Below are positions 56,856 to 64,000 of a DNA stretch of 64,000 nt, piece by piece (within the stretch, counting starts at the first letter, position 1; the number at the start of each line of letters is the position of its first letter). Source of the stretch: Salinibacterium sp. UTAS2018. Lineage in GTDB: Bacteria > Actinomycetota > Actinomycetes > Actinomycetales > Microbacteriaceae. Position numbers and translations under genes: made by a program. The notes under the pieces were generated by a model. It was not told the DNA's origin and did not search any database. It worked only from the letters and a program-made list of their open reading frames with translations. The DNA lies in contig NZ_CP035375.1 in the NCBI RefSeq assembly GCF_004118935.1, positions 2,790,001-2,854,000 on the forward strand, in the 5' to 3' direction.

Positions 56856-58124
56856 TTAGGCGAGGTCGAACATTCCCGCGCCAATGAAGCTCGATGACGA
56901 TGCTCCGGGCGGCACCGCGAAGATTGCCGAGCCAACGTAGCGCACGTACTCGTTCATGAGGTCGTTGCGCGAGAGGGCGAGCTGAATTGGCACGAACTGC
57001 TTCTCGGGATCGCGCTGGAAGCTGATGAAAAAGAGTCCCGCGTTGAGGCGGCCGAGTTCGTCATTGCCATCCACGAAGTTGTAGCCGCGACGCAAAATCT
57101 GGGCGCCACCATGAGTGTCAGGGTGGGCGAGCTTCACGTGCGATGCGTCATCGATCAGGGGCGCGTCGTCGCGACCGGTCTGCTCGAAATCGGGATCGGT
57201 GAACTCGCTGCCGCCGCTGAGCGGAGCACCCTCGCCCTTGGTGCGACCGAAGATCGTCTCTTGTTCGCGCAGCGAGGTACGGTCCCACGTTTCGATGGTC
57301 ATGCGAATCTTGCGGCTGACGAGATACGAGCCGCCGGCCATCCACGCTGTTCCGTCTCCGGATGCTGCCCACACGTGTTCGTTGACGCCGGCGGTGTCTT
57401 CGGCGCGGAGGTTGGCGGTGCCGTCTTTGAAGCCGAAAAGGTTGCGGGGCGTCTTTTGGGCCTGCGTCGTGGACGACGTGCGGCCGAAGCCGAGTTGCGA
57501 CCAGCGCAGGGTTGCGCGACCGAACGCGATACGCGACAGGTTGCGAATAGCGTGAACAGCCACCTGGGGGTCGTCGCTGCAGGCTTGGATGCAGAGGTCA
57601 CCGCCGACGAGTTCGGGCAGCAGAGCGTCGCTGGGAAACTTAGGGAGGTCAATGAGCGCTGAGGGTCGCTTGCCAGCGAGGCCGAAGCGGTCATCAAACA
57701 GGCTGGGGCCGAAGCCGAAGGTGATGGTGAGGCCGCCGGGCGGAAGGTCGAGAGCTTCGCCAGTGTCGTCTGGTGGAGCGTCGTACGGGCCACCGGCAGG
57801 GCCGTACTCGCCAGCAGCCTGGCCTGCCGTCATCCGTGCCGCGGCGTAGCTCCAATCGCGCAGCAACTCGATGAGTTCGTCGCGAGAGATGTCGTTGACG
57901 TCAAACGCGGCAAAGTGCAGTCGATCCTGCGCCGGGGTGATGATTCCCGACTGGTGGTCTCCGAAGAACGGGTACGTCGATGCCACATCGTTGCTGGTGG
58001 ATGACGCTCCGCCGCCCCCGATCGCGAACGCACCGCCGACGCCGAGACCGGCACCCACGACTCCGGCGCCGGCGAGACCGAGCAGGCCGCGGCGAGAGAG
58101 TCCCCTGGTGTCATCTGTTGGCAT
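56856..58124 (-). CDS. efeB: Iron uptake Dyp-type peroxidase EfeB
   Basis: 422 residues. A twin-arginine signal (LSRRGLLGLAGAGVVGAGLG) sends the folded protein out. The Dyp fold shows LFGFKDGTANLR (GxxDG), DASHVKLAHP with the probable haem His, ILRRGYNF and FFISFQRDPEKQFVPIQ. EfeB is the haem peroxidase of the EfeUOB ferrous iron system and helps to oxidise or release iron. It is the last gene of the minus-strand operon, 43 bp after efeO. Confidence 0.96.
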   Translation of the reverse strand: MPTDDTRGLSRRGLLGLAGAGVVGAGLGVGGAFAIGGGGASSTSNDVASTYPFFGDHQSGIITPAQDRLHFAAFDVNDISRDELIELLRDWSYAAARMTAGQAAGEYGPAGGPYDAPPDDTGEALDLPPGGLTITFGFGPSLFDDRFGLAGKRPSALIDLPKFPSDALLPELVGGDLCIQACSDDPQVAVHAIRNLSRIAFGRATLRWSQLGFGRTSSTTQAQKTPRNLFGFKDGTANLRAEDTAGVNEHVWAASGDGTAWMAGGSYLVSRKIRMTIETWDRTSLREQETIFGRTKGEGAPLSGGSEFTDPDFEQTGRDDAPLIDDASHVKLAHPDTHGGAQILRRGYNFVDGNDELGRLNAGLFFISFQRDPEKQFVPIQLALSRNDLMNEYVRYVGSAIFAVPPGASSSSFIGAGMFDLA

Positions 58125-58167
58125 GGCGTTACTTTCGTGAGTGATGAGCGGATGGACGCGACTGCGT

Positions 58168-59343
58168 CTAGAGAACGAGAACGGCGGTGAGGCGAGAGAG
58201 TGGTTCGGCGAGGGCGTTCACCTGATCGGAGAAAGCGCGGATTTCAGTGGTGGACAACTCCGTGTAAAGGCGAAAACCATCGCCTTCCTTTTGAGCGTCG
58301 AGCAGGACCTGCAGTTGTTCGAACTCCTTATCGAGAGTCGCGGCGAGGTCAGCATCTTTCTCCACGAGGATGTCGCGAACACCGTCATAGAGCACGCGTG
58401 CGCCATCGATGTTGGCTTGGAAATCCCAGAGGTCGGTGTGCGACCAGAATTCTTCTTCGCCCGTGACCTTGCCACTGGCGACCTCATCGAGAAGACCAAT
58501 GGCGCCGTTGGTCTGCTGGTCGAGCGTGAACTCGAGCTCCTGAACGTTGGCATAGAGCGTGTTGGTGTCGGCGACGAGCTGCGACGCTAGCGCTTCGCGC
58601 TTGGGCTGGTCGTAGGCTTCGAAGCCGGCTTCGGCATCCGCGGGCCAGAGATCTTTCTCGATGGCGTGCCAGCCCGTCCACTCTTGGCCGTCTTCGAGGT
58701 CTGCTTCACGCAGGTCCATGCGCGGGTCGAGGTCTCCGAAGGACTCGGCGACCGTCTCGACGCGTTCCCAGAACACGCGAGTGGGGGCGTAGAGCGAGCG
58801 GGCGGTGTCGTCATCGCCGGCGATGTACGCGGCGGCGAAATCTTCGGTACCGACTACGAGATTTTCGATCTGGTCTTTGACGTAGCTCTTGTAGTTGGCA
58901 TTGGCCGTCTCGACTTGAGCGGCGATGTCTCCGCTGAACGAGAGGTCGGTGCCGGAGTCTGTCACGGTGAACGGAGTCGTGCCGATGCCCTCGCCGACCA
59001 TTCCTGGCTTGCATACGGTGAAGTAGTCGCCAGGCTGCGCCAAGACCACGAGGTCGCGGGTGATTCCCGGCCCGATGTTCTCGACCTCACCGACGATGCG
59101 TAAGCCGTCATCCGCGAGCAAATAAAACTCGGTTACTTGGTCGCCGGAGTTGGTGACGGAGAACACGAGGTTGCCGCTGGGCGCCTCACTCGAGCTAACG
59201 GCGCAGTCGGTTGCACTGCTCTCGACGCTGATGGTGTTGCCGGATGCCGTCGTGCTGACGTTGTTGGGAACGCAGCCGGCGAGGGCGAGAACCGCAACGG
59301 TGGCGACGGCGGCGTAGCCGACGCGGGAAGAGCGGGTGGTCAT
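58168..59343 (-). CDS. efeO: Iron uptake lipoprotein EfeO
   Basis: 391 residues. A lipoprotein signal ends in ALAGC (Cys about residue 23). The N-terminal cupredoxin-like domain (DCAVSSSEAPSGNLVFSVTNSGDQVTEFYL) is followed by the M75 peptidase-like imelysin domain with its HxxE motif in GWHAIEKDLW. EfeO binds iron outside the membrane. Start ATG 59343 shares one base with the efeU stop (TGATG); the frame is open to 59475. Confidence 0.95.
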   Translation of the reverse strand: MTTRSSRVGYAAVATVAVLALAGCVPNNVSTTASGNTISVESSATDCAVSSSEAPSGNLVFSVTNSGDQVTEFYLLADDGLRIVGEVENIGPGITRDLVVLAQPGDYFTVCKPGMVGEGIGTTPFTVTDSGTDLSFSGDIAAQVETANANYKSYVKDQIENLVVGTEDFAAAYIAGDDDTARSLYAPTRVFWERVETVAESFGDLDPRMDLREADLEDGQEWTGWHAIEKDLWPADAEAGFEAYDQPKREALASQLVADTNTLYANVQELEFTLDQQTNGAIGLLDEVASGKVTGEEEFWSHTDLWDFQANIDGARVLYDGVRDILVEKDADLAATLDKEFEQLQVLLDAQKEGDGFRLYTELSTTEIRAFSDQVNALAEPLSRLTAVLVL

Positions 59344-60200
59344 CAGGCTCCTTGAGTGCCGAGAGGTGAAGCGGGAACGAAGGACTTGTCTGCGCGAGCG
59401 TTGCCGCGAACAGTGCGGACAAAGATCGTCATGACAGTGCCGACATAGGCCGACCAGACACCCGCCTCGAACCACGTGGTGGCGGGCGAGAAGTTGAAGA
59501 CGCCCTTGAGCAGCGTTCCGTACCAGCTATCGGGCGGGATGACCGCGCTGACGTCGAAAGCGAGAGCGTTGAGTCCGGGCAAGACACCCGCCTCTTGCAG
59601 ATCGTGCACGCCGTAGGAGAGTACTCCCGCGGCAACGATGATCAGGATGGCGCCGGTCCAGGTAAAGAAGCGCGTGAGGTTGATGCTCACCACTCCGCGA
59701 TACATGAGGTAGCCGAGCACGATCGCGGCGGCAATACCAAGGGCTGCCCCGGTGAGGGGGAGCGTGGTGGACCCGCTGGCTTGAACGGCGGCCCAAATGA
59801 AGAGAGCAGTTTCGATTCCTTCGCGGCCTACGGCGAGGAAGGCCACGAGGACGAGGCCCCAACCGGCTCCCGTAAGGTGCGAGTCGACTTCACTGCGCAA
59901 TTCGCGGCCGAGACCGCGGGCGGCGCGAAGCATCCAGAAGATCATCCACGTGACAAAAGCGGTCGCGATGATCGAGAGGATGCCGCCGATCAGCTCTTTT
60001 GCCTGAAAGGAGAGTCCGTAGGCGCCGAAGGTCAGGCTCGCGCCAAGCCCGAGGGAGAGAACAACGGCGATGCCGACACCGAGCCAGATGCGGGGGAGCA
60101 CATCGCGGCGGTCGATCTTGTGAACGTACGCGATAAGAATGCCCACGACGAGTGCAGCTTCGAGGCCTTCTCGCAGGCCGATCAGGAAGTTTGCGAGCAC
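59343..60200 (-). CDS. efeU: Iron permease EfeU (FTR1 family)
   Basis: 285 residues, seven helices. Both REGLE-type iron motifs are present: [15 protein letters not shown] in helix 1 and [13 protein letters not shown] in helix 4. EfeU passes iron across the membrane with EfeO and EfeB. The start is GTG 60200; AGAGAG lies just upstream. A DtxR-like box lies 33 bases ahead, so iron repression is likely. Confidence 0.96.
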   Translation of the reverse strand: MLANFLIGLREGLEAALVVGILIAYVHKIDRRDVLPRIWLGVGIAVVLSLGLGASLTFGAYGLSFQAKELIGGILSIIATAFVTWMIFWMLRAARGLGRELRSEVDSHLTGAGWGLVLVAFLAVGREGIETALFIWAAVQASGSTTLPLTGAALGIAAAIVLGYLMYRGVVSINLTRFFTWTGAILIIVAAGVLSYGVHDLQEAGVLPGLNALAFDVSAVIPPDSWYGTLLKGVFNFSPATTWFEAGVWSAYVGTVMTIFVRTVRGNARADKSFVPASPLGTQGA

Positions 60201-60232
60201 GGAACTCTCTTGTCAATCGAAATTCTGGGTGG

Positions 60233-60251
60233 ATTGGTAAGCCTAACCTAA
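60233..60251. promoter_or_regulatory. DtxR/IdeR-type iron box
   Basis: On the minus strand this is TTAGGTTAGGCTTACCAAT, 16 of 19 bases matching the palindromic consensus TTAGGTTAGSCTAACCTAA. It lies 33 bp ahead of efeU and may also affect the divergent gene at 60317. Confidence 0.75.
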
Positions 60252-60316
60252 TCAACCATAATCGGGCTACCTGTGTCTATTCTGTTTACTGCAGAAAGAA
60301 TGGTGGAGGAACGGCC

Positions 60317-61441
60317 GTGAAAGATCGTGCACAGCGGGTGCTGGTTATCGCTGCGCGCCCAGAAGATGAAGCCTATGTTTTTGGGGCCACCATCGCGACA
60401 CTCGTTCAGCGCGGCACTGAGCTCATAGTGCTCAGTTGCAGCAACAACGCGACCGCCGCCATCGCGGCGAGCCCCGCCACCGGCGGTGTCCCGACCGTGA
60501 CGGCCGAGAACGCGTTCGCGCCGGCACCCGCCACCGCCACCTCCGACAATGATGTCTCCGCGGTTTCAGAAGAGCCCGCGGCGTCTGTCGATGACATCGT
60601 GCGTGAAATTTTGGGCATCACCGCTCACCACATCCTTCGCGAAGATAACGGGCGTCAGTTTCGTACCCTCGACGCCCGCGCTCTCGCCTCCGACATCGCC
60701 GCAGCGATCACCGCGCTGAAGCCGGATGTCGTTGTCAGCTACGCCAAAGAGTCCAGTGGAACGGCGCGCGGCGACGAAGCGCTGCTCGTGCACGAGGCCA
60801 CTGCTCTCGCCACCGAGCTCGCGGGGGTTCCTTTTTATACGGCATCCGCTGTTCCCGTTGATCGGGGCGTTGCGGTGTCGTCGGCAACAGCGTTGGCGTT
60901 CAAGCGTCGCGCCACCGAGATCTACCGCAATGAGATTCCGGTAGGCGAAAGCATCTCGACGCCCGTGGAGTATTTGCGTCGGCTGCGTCGTCGTGAACTG
61001 GTCATTGGCGAACGAAGCCGTGGTGAGCGCGCAATTCTGGCGATGGTTTCGCTGGTGCTGGGCGCTCTCGTTGGTGTCGTGTTGACGGCGGTGCACCAAT
61101 CGAGCTTCGCCCTCGGCGATGTGCGCATCCCGTGGGGAGTTGTCGTCTCTGTCACTCTCGTCACGGCGTTGATTCTTGGTTTGCGCCTTATTTACGACAC
61201 TCGAGTGGCTGCTGGCTTCGCTTCACTCGGCGTCTTGTTCATGTCAGCGGTGCTCGCCAGCGTCATGCCGGGAGGAACGATCCTGATTCCGGCCAACACC
61301 GCGGGGTACGTCTGGACCTTTGCGCCCGTGCTCGTCGTACTCATTGTGGTGGGCTGGCCTCGGGTCAACCGTCAGGTTGCATCGGCGAGCCGCGCTAACA
61401 TTGAATTGAACTCTCCCGTGAAAGGTGCGGATATCTCGTGA
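60317..61441 (+). CDS. MshB/PIG-L-like domain fused to a four-helix membrane domain
   Basis: 374 residues. The N-terminal 240 residues resemble PIG-L/MshB deacetylases (RVLVIAARPEDEAYVFGATIATLVQRGTELIVLSCSN), but the usual AHPDDE zinc motif reads ARPEDE, and the HPDH-like second site is GDEALLVHE. The C-terminus has four helices (AILAMVSLVLGALVGVVLTAV, IPWGVVVSVTLVTALILGLRLIY, FASLGVLFMSAVLASVM, YVWTFAPVLVVLIVVGW). In M. tuberculosis mshB (Rv1170) and a membrane protein gene (Rv1171) are neighbours, so this looks like their fusion, with a decayed catalytic site. GTG 60317 has AGGA six bases upstream. Confidence 0.75.
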   Translation: MKDRAQRVLVIAARPEDEAYVFGATIATLVQRGTELIVLSCSNNATAAIAASPATGGVPTVTAENAFAPAPATATSDNDVSAVSEEPAASVDDIVREILGITAHHILREDNGRQFRTLDARALASDIAAAITALKPDVVVSYAKESSGTARGDEALLVHEATALATELAGVPFYTASAVPVDRGVAVSSATALAFKRRATEIYRNEIPVGESISTPVEYLRRLRRRELVIGERSRGERAILAMVSLVLGALVGVVLTAVHQSSFALGDVRIPWGVVVSVTLVTALILGLRLIYDTRVAAGFASLGVLFMSAVLASVMPGGTILIPANTAGYVWTFAPVLVVLIVVGWPRVNRQVASASRANIELNSPVKGADIS

Positions 61442-61773
61442 CATATGTCATCGCTCAGCCCTGTGTCGATCTGAAGGATCGCGCGTGCGTAGACGAATGC
61501 CCAGTCGACTGCATCTATGAAGGCGACCGCATGCTCTACATCCACCCGGATGAGTGCGTTGACTGCGGCGCCTGCGAGCCCGTCTGCCCGGTCGAGGCCA
61601 TCTACTACGAAGACGATCTGCCTGATAAGTGGGCCGACTACTACAAGGCGAACGTCGAATTCTTCGACCTCCTAGAAAATTCTTCGCCCGGCGGCGCAGC
61701 GAAGGTCGGGGTTCTTCCTCTGGATCACGCTCTCATCGTTGCTCTTCCCGAGGGTGGCGGGTCCTCCGACTAA
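61438..61773 (+). CDS. fdxA: Seven-iron ferredoxin (FdxA/FdxC type)
   Basis: 111 residues. Cysteines for a 3Fe-4S and a 4Fe-4S cluster are in CVDLKDRACVDECPVDCIYEG and CVDCGACEPVCPVEAIYYEDD. The C-terminal extension (NVEFFDLLENSSPGG) is usual in actinobacterial members. The start is GTG 61438 with a four-base overlap to the upstream fusion gene, and its stop overlaps dapC (TAATG). An fdxC-dapC pair also exists in M. tuberculosis (Rv1177-Rv1178). Confidence 0.95.
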   Translation: MTYVIAQPCVDLKDRACVDECPVDCIYEGDRMLYIHPDECVDCGACEPVCPVEAIYYEDDLPDKWADYYKANVEFFDLLENSSPGGAAKVGVLPLDHALIVALPEGGGSSD

Positions 61774-62879
61774 TGACGCGCACGCCGTTGGTTCTTCCCG
61801 ACTTCCCGTGGGATTCCCTTGTGCCCTTCGGCACCATCGCGCGTACGCATCCTGATGGGATCGTCGATCTCTCCGTCGGGTCGCCGGTAGACCCGACTCC
61901 CGACGTTATTCGCGAAAGCTTGGCGACGGCGACGGATGCTCACGCCTACCCCACGACAATCGGTACCGTTCAGCTTCGTGAAGCCATCGTCGATTGGTTC
62001 GAGCGACGCCGTGGCGTGACCGGGCTCACGGTTGACCACGTTCTTCCCACGGTTGGTTCAAAAGAACTCGTGGCGCTACTGCCGCTGCTGCTCGGCCTGG
62101 GCAAAGACGACGTGGTCGTTCATCCTTCGGTTGCATACCCGACCTACGCCATCGGCGCTGCCATGGTTGGTGCTACGGCAATTGCCTCTGACGAGCCTGC
62201 AGAGTGGCCCGAGAACACGGCGCTCGTGTGGCTCAACAGCCCGGGTAACCCCGACGGCCGCGTGCTTGATGTCGAGCAACTGCGCGCTGCGGTCGCGCGC
62301 GCTCGCGAGCTTGGTGCGGTTATCGCCTCAGACGAGTGCTACGCCGAGCTCAATTGGAACGGCGCTGACCCGACTCCCTCCATTCTTGACCCCGAGGTCA
62401 TTGGCGACGATCGCTCGTCGGTTCTGGCCGTATATTCGCTCAGCAAGCAATCGAACCTCGCCGGCTACCGTGCTGCATTTGTGGCCGGATGCTCGCAGCT
62501 GATTGCTGAACTTCTCGAGGTGCGTAAGCACGCCGGACTCATCGTTCCCGGCCCCGTGCAGGCGGCGATGGTTGCGGCGCTCAAGGACGAGGCCCACGTT
62601 GCGCAGCAACGCGAGCTCTATCGCGCCCGTCGGGCGAAGTTGCTTCCCGCTCTTGAGCACGCCGGGTTCCGCGTTGACGACAGCGTTGCGGGGCTCTACT
62701 TGTGGGCCACAAAGAACGAGGACTCGTGGCAGACGGTCGGCGACCTGGCTCAGGCCGGCATCCTCGTTGTTCCGGGCTCCTTCTACGGCGAAACACCACC
62801 GCACCATGTGCGTATCGCGCTCACGGCGAGTGACGCGACGATCGCCGATGCTGTCGCACGCCTCGAGTTGCTCGCTTAA
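61773..62879 (+). CDS. dapC: Succinyldiaminopimelate transaminase
   Basis: 368 residues, PLP fold-type I aminotransferase. Visible: PDFPWDSLVPFGTIARTHPDGIVDLSVGSPVDPTP, YPTTIGTVQLREAIVDW, LNSPGNPDGRVLD, SDECYAEL and the PLP lysine in VYSLSKQSNLAGYRAAFV. It makes the meso-diaminopimelate/lysine precursor. The frame extends to 61629, but ATG 61773 overlaps the ferredoxin stop. No other dap gene is in the window. Confidence 0.93.
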   Translation: MTRTPLVLPDFPWDSLVPFGTIARTHPDGIVDLSVGSPVDPTPDVIRESLATATDAHAYPTTIGTVQLREAIVDWFERRRGVTGLTVDHVLPTVGSKELVALLPLLLGLGKDDVVVHPSVAYPTYAIGAAMVGATAIASDEPAEWPENTALVWLNSPGNPDGRVLDVEQLRAAVARARELGAVIASDECYAELNWNGADPTPSILDPEVIGDDRSSVLAVYSLSKQSNLAGYRAAFVAGCSQLIAELLEVRKHAGLIVPGPVQAAMVAALKDEAHVAQQRELYRARRAKLLPALEHAGFRVDDSVAGLYLWATKNEDSWQTVGDLAQAGILVVPGSFYGETPPHHVRIALTASDATIADAVARLELLA

Positions 62880-62978
62880 GTGCACTAATCGGCTGAGGCC
62901 TTGTGTTCGACCTCTAAAAGCCCCGTCGTTCGGTTGGCGGGTGTGACAGTGGCTATCTAAGCCTTGTAGGCTGTAACG

Positions 62979-64000
62979 GTGAATGAAGCCCCTCAAGACC
63001 CAGAGAAGGCCACCCTCCATTTTCCGGGCGGTGCTGCTGAATTTCCCATTATCCGTGGGGTCGATGGTCACAACAGCATCGATATCTCCACCTTTATGAA
63101 GCAGACCGGTTACACGGCGCTTGATCAAGGATTTGTGAACACTGCGTCAACCCGCAGCGAGATCACCTATATCGATGGAGACCGCGGCATCCTGCGTTAT
63201 CGCGGTTATGCGATCGAAGACGTTGCGGCAAACTCGACGTATCTCGAGGTTGCCTGGCTGCTGATCTACGGTGAGTTGCCGTCGAAGTCGCAGTTGGAAG
63301 AGTTCGACGAAAAGATTCGTCGCCACACTCTGCTTCATGAAGACCTCCGTCGATTCTTCGACGCCCTTCCGCATAGCGCGCACCCCATGTCGGTGCTTTC
63401 TAGCGCGGTGTCGGCGCTCTCGACGTACTACGAAGACTCGCACGATGTGCGCGACCCGGAGCAGGTCGAAATCTCAACCATTCGCTTGCTGGCAAAGCTG
63501 CCGGTTATCGCGGCGTACGCTCACAAGAAGTCGCTCGGTCAGGCACTGCTCTACCCCGACAACTCGATGAGTTTCGTCGACAACTTCTTGAAGCTCAACT
63601 TCGGCAACATGGCGGAGGAATACCAAGTCAACCCTGTGTTGAGTAAGGCACTCGACCGCCTCCTCATCTTGCACGAAGACCACGAGCAGAATGCCTCCAC
63701 CTCCACGGTGCGCCTCGTTGGTTCGACAGAAGCGAACATTTTCGCCTCGATTTCCGCCGGAATCAACGCTCTCTACGGCCCGCTTCACGGTGGCGCCAAC
63801 GAAGCCGTACTCAAGATGCTGGGCGAGATCCAGGAATCGGGCGACGGCGTTCAAAAATTCGTTGACCGCGTAAAGCGCAAAGAAGACGGCGTGCGCCTGA
63901 TGGGCTTTGGCCACCGCGTGTACAAGAGCTTCGACCCGCGTGCACGTCTGGTGAAAGAGAGCGCGGATGAGGTGCTTGCCGATCTCGGAATCAGCGACCC
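62979..64000 (+). CDS. gltA: Citrate synthase, 3'-truncated by the window edge
   Basis: The reading frame runs from GTG 62979 to the window end without a stop, about 340 residues of an expected 430 or so. Hexameric-type citrate synthase motifs are visible: FPIIRGVDGHNSIDISTFMKQTGYTALDQGF, YIDGDRGILRYRGYAIEDVA, HEDHEQNASTSTVRLVGSTEANIFASISAGINALYGPLHGGANEAVLKML and GFGHRVYKSFDPRA (catalytic His). It condenses acetyl-CoA and oxaloacetate in the TCA cycle, like fumC earlier in the window. Confidence 0.97.
   Translation, partial: MNEAPQDPEKATLHFPGGAAEFPIIRGVDGHNSIDISTFMKQTGYTALDQGFVNTASTRSEITYIDGDRGILRYRGYAIEDVAANSTYLEVAWLLIYGELPSKSQLEEFDEKIRRHTLLHEDLRRFFDALPHSAHPMSVLSSAVSALSTYYEDSHDVRDPEQVEISTIRLLAKLPVIAAYAHKKSLGQALLYPDNSMSFVDNFLKLNFGNMAEEYQVNPVLSKALDRLLILHEDHEQNASTSTVRLVGSTEANIFASISAGINALYGPLHGGANEAVLKMLGEIQESGDGVQKFVDRVKRKEDGVRLMGFGHRVYKSFDPRARLVKESADEVLADLGISD

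Overview
The window comes from a high-GC Gram-positive chromosome, most likely a Microbacteriaceae actinobacterium close to Salinibacterium, Rhodoglobus or Leifsonia; the genus is a guess. Pointers are the GC-rich codon usage, frequent GTG and TTG starts, the very common words GGATGC and GCATCC, actinobacterial families (DUF4245, DUF6264, a PPOX F420-type oxidoreductase, PhoH with an N-terminal PIN domain, a MshB-like PIG-L protein, an LpqW-like lipoprotein) and a DtxR-type iron box. No rRNA, tRNA, prophage, insertion sequence or CRISPR array was seen. Coding density is high, and the only gap above 300 bases holds a glycine riboswitch.

Region 1 (1-17.8 kb) is a conserved housekeeping block. 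It holds a partial small membrane protein, hemolysin III-type protein, cis-prenyltransferase, PIN-PhoH protein, fumarase, beta-carbonic anhydrase, DUF4245 protein, exonuclease VII (xseB, xseA), ispH, class II aldolase, glpX, rmuC, a LysR regulator, methylmalonate-semialdehyde dehydrogenase and ychF. The gene set and order recall Mycobacterium tuberculosis Rv1083 to Rv1112 as I remember it. Region 2 (17.8-30.2 kb) is accessory: class II glutamine amidotransferase, GNAT, a ParDE toxin-antitoxin pair with a palindromic site, an unusual SDR lacking YxxxK, an unrecognised two-lobed protein, nitroreductase, YjdM/PhnA, SOUL protein, Ppx/GppA, a luciferase-like oxidoreductase, DUF4177 and DUF2165 proteins, an MFS transporter under a TPP riboswitch, and a divergent operon of a haem-oxygenase-like diiron protein with a CDGSH protein.

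Region 3 (30.4-46.6 kb) has two paralogous membrane-anchored proteins that join a solute-binding-like domain to a VWA domain. Between them lie an Lrp-linked ornithine cyclodeaminase/CtlX pair and the riboswitch-controlled glycine cleavage operon gcvTHP. After them come VOC and GyrI-like proteins, a universal stress protein coupled to an APC permease, and a DCC thioredoxin-like protein coupled to a CPBP protease. Region 4 (46.8-64 kb) carries a complete oligopeptide ABC importer, an LpqW-like lipoprotein, typA, a small lipoprotein, the iron-uptake operon efeUOB behind a DtxR/IdeR-like box, a fused MshB-like/membrane protein, ferredoxin, dapC and the 5' part of citrate synthase.

The themes are central carbon metabolism (fumarase, aldolase, fructose bisphosphatase, citrate synthase), amino-acid turnover (glycine cleavage, ornithine/citrulline, peptide import, diaminopimelate) and iron or redox chemistry (EfeUOB, CDGSH/diiron pair, ferredoxin, Dyp peroxidase). 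The points most worth a second look are the TPP-riboswitch MFS transporter, the twin SBP-VWA proteins, the diiron-CDGSH operon, and the degenerate MshB-like fusion in a typA-fdxA-dapC neighbourhood.
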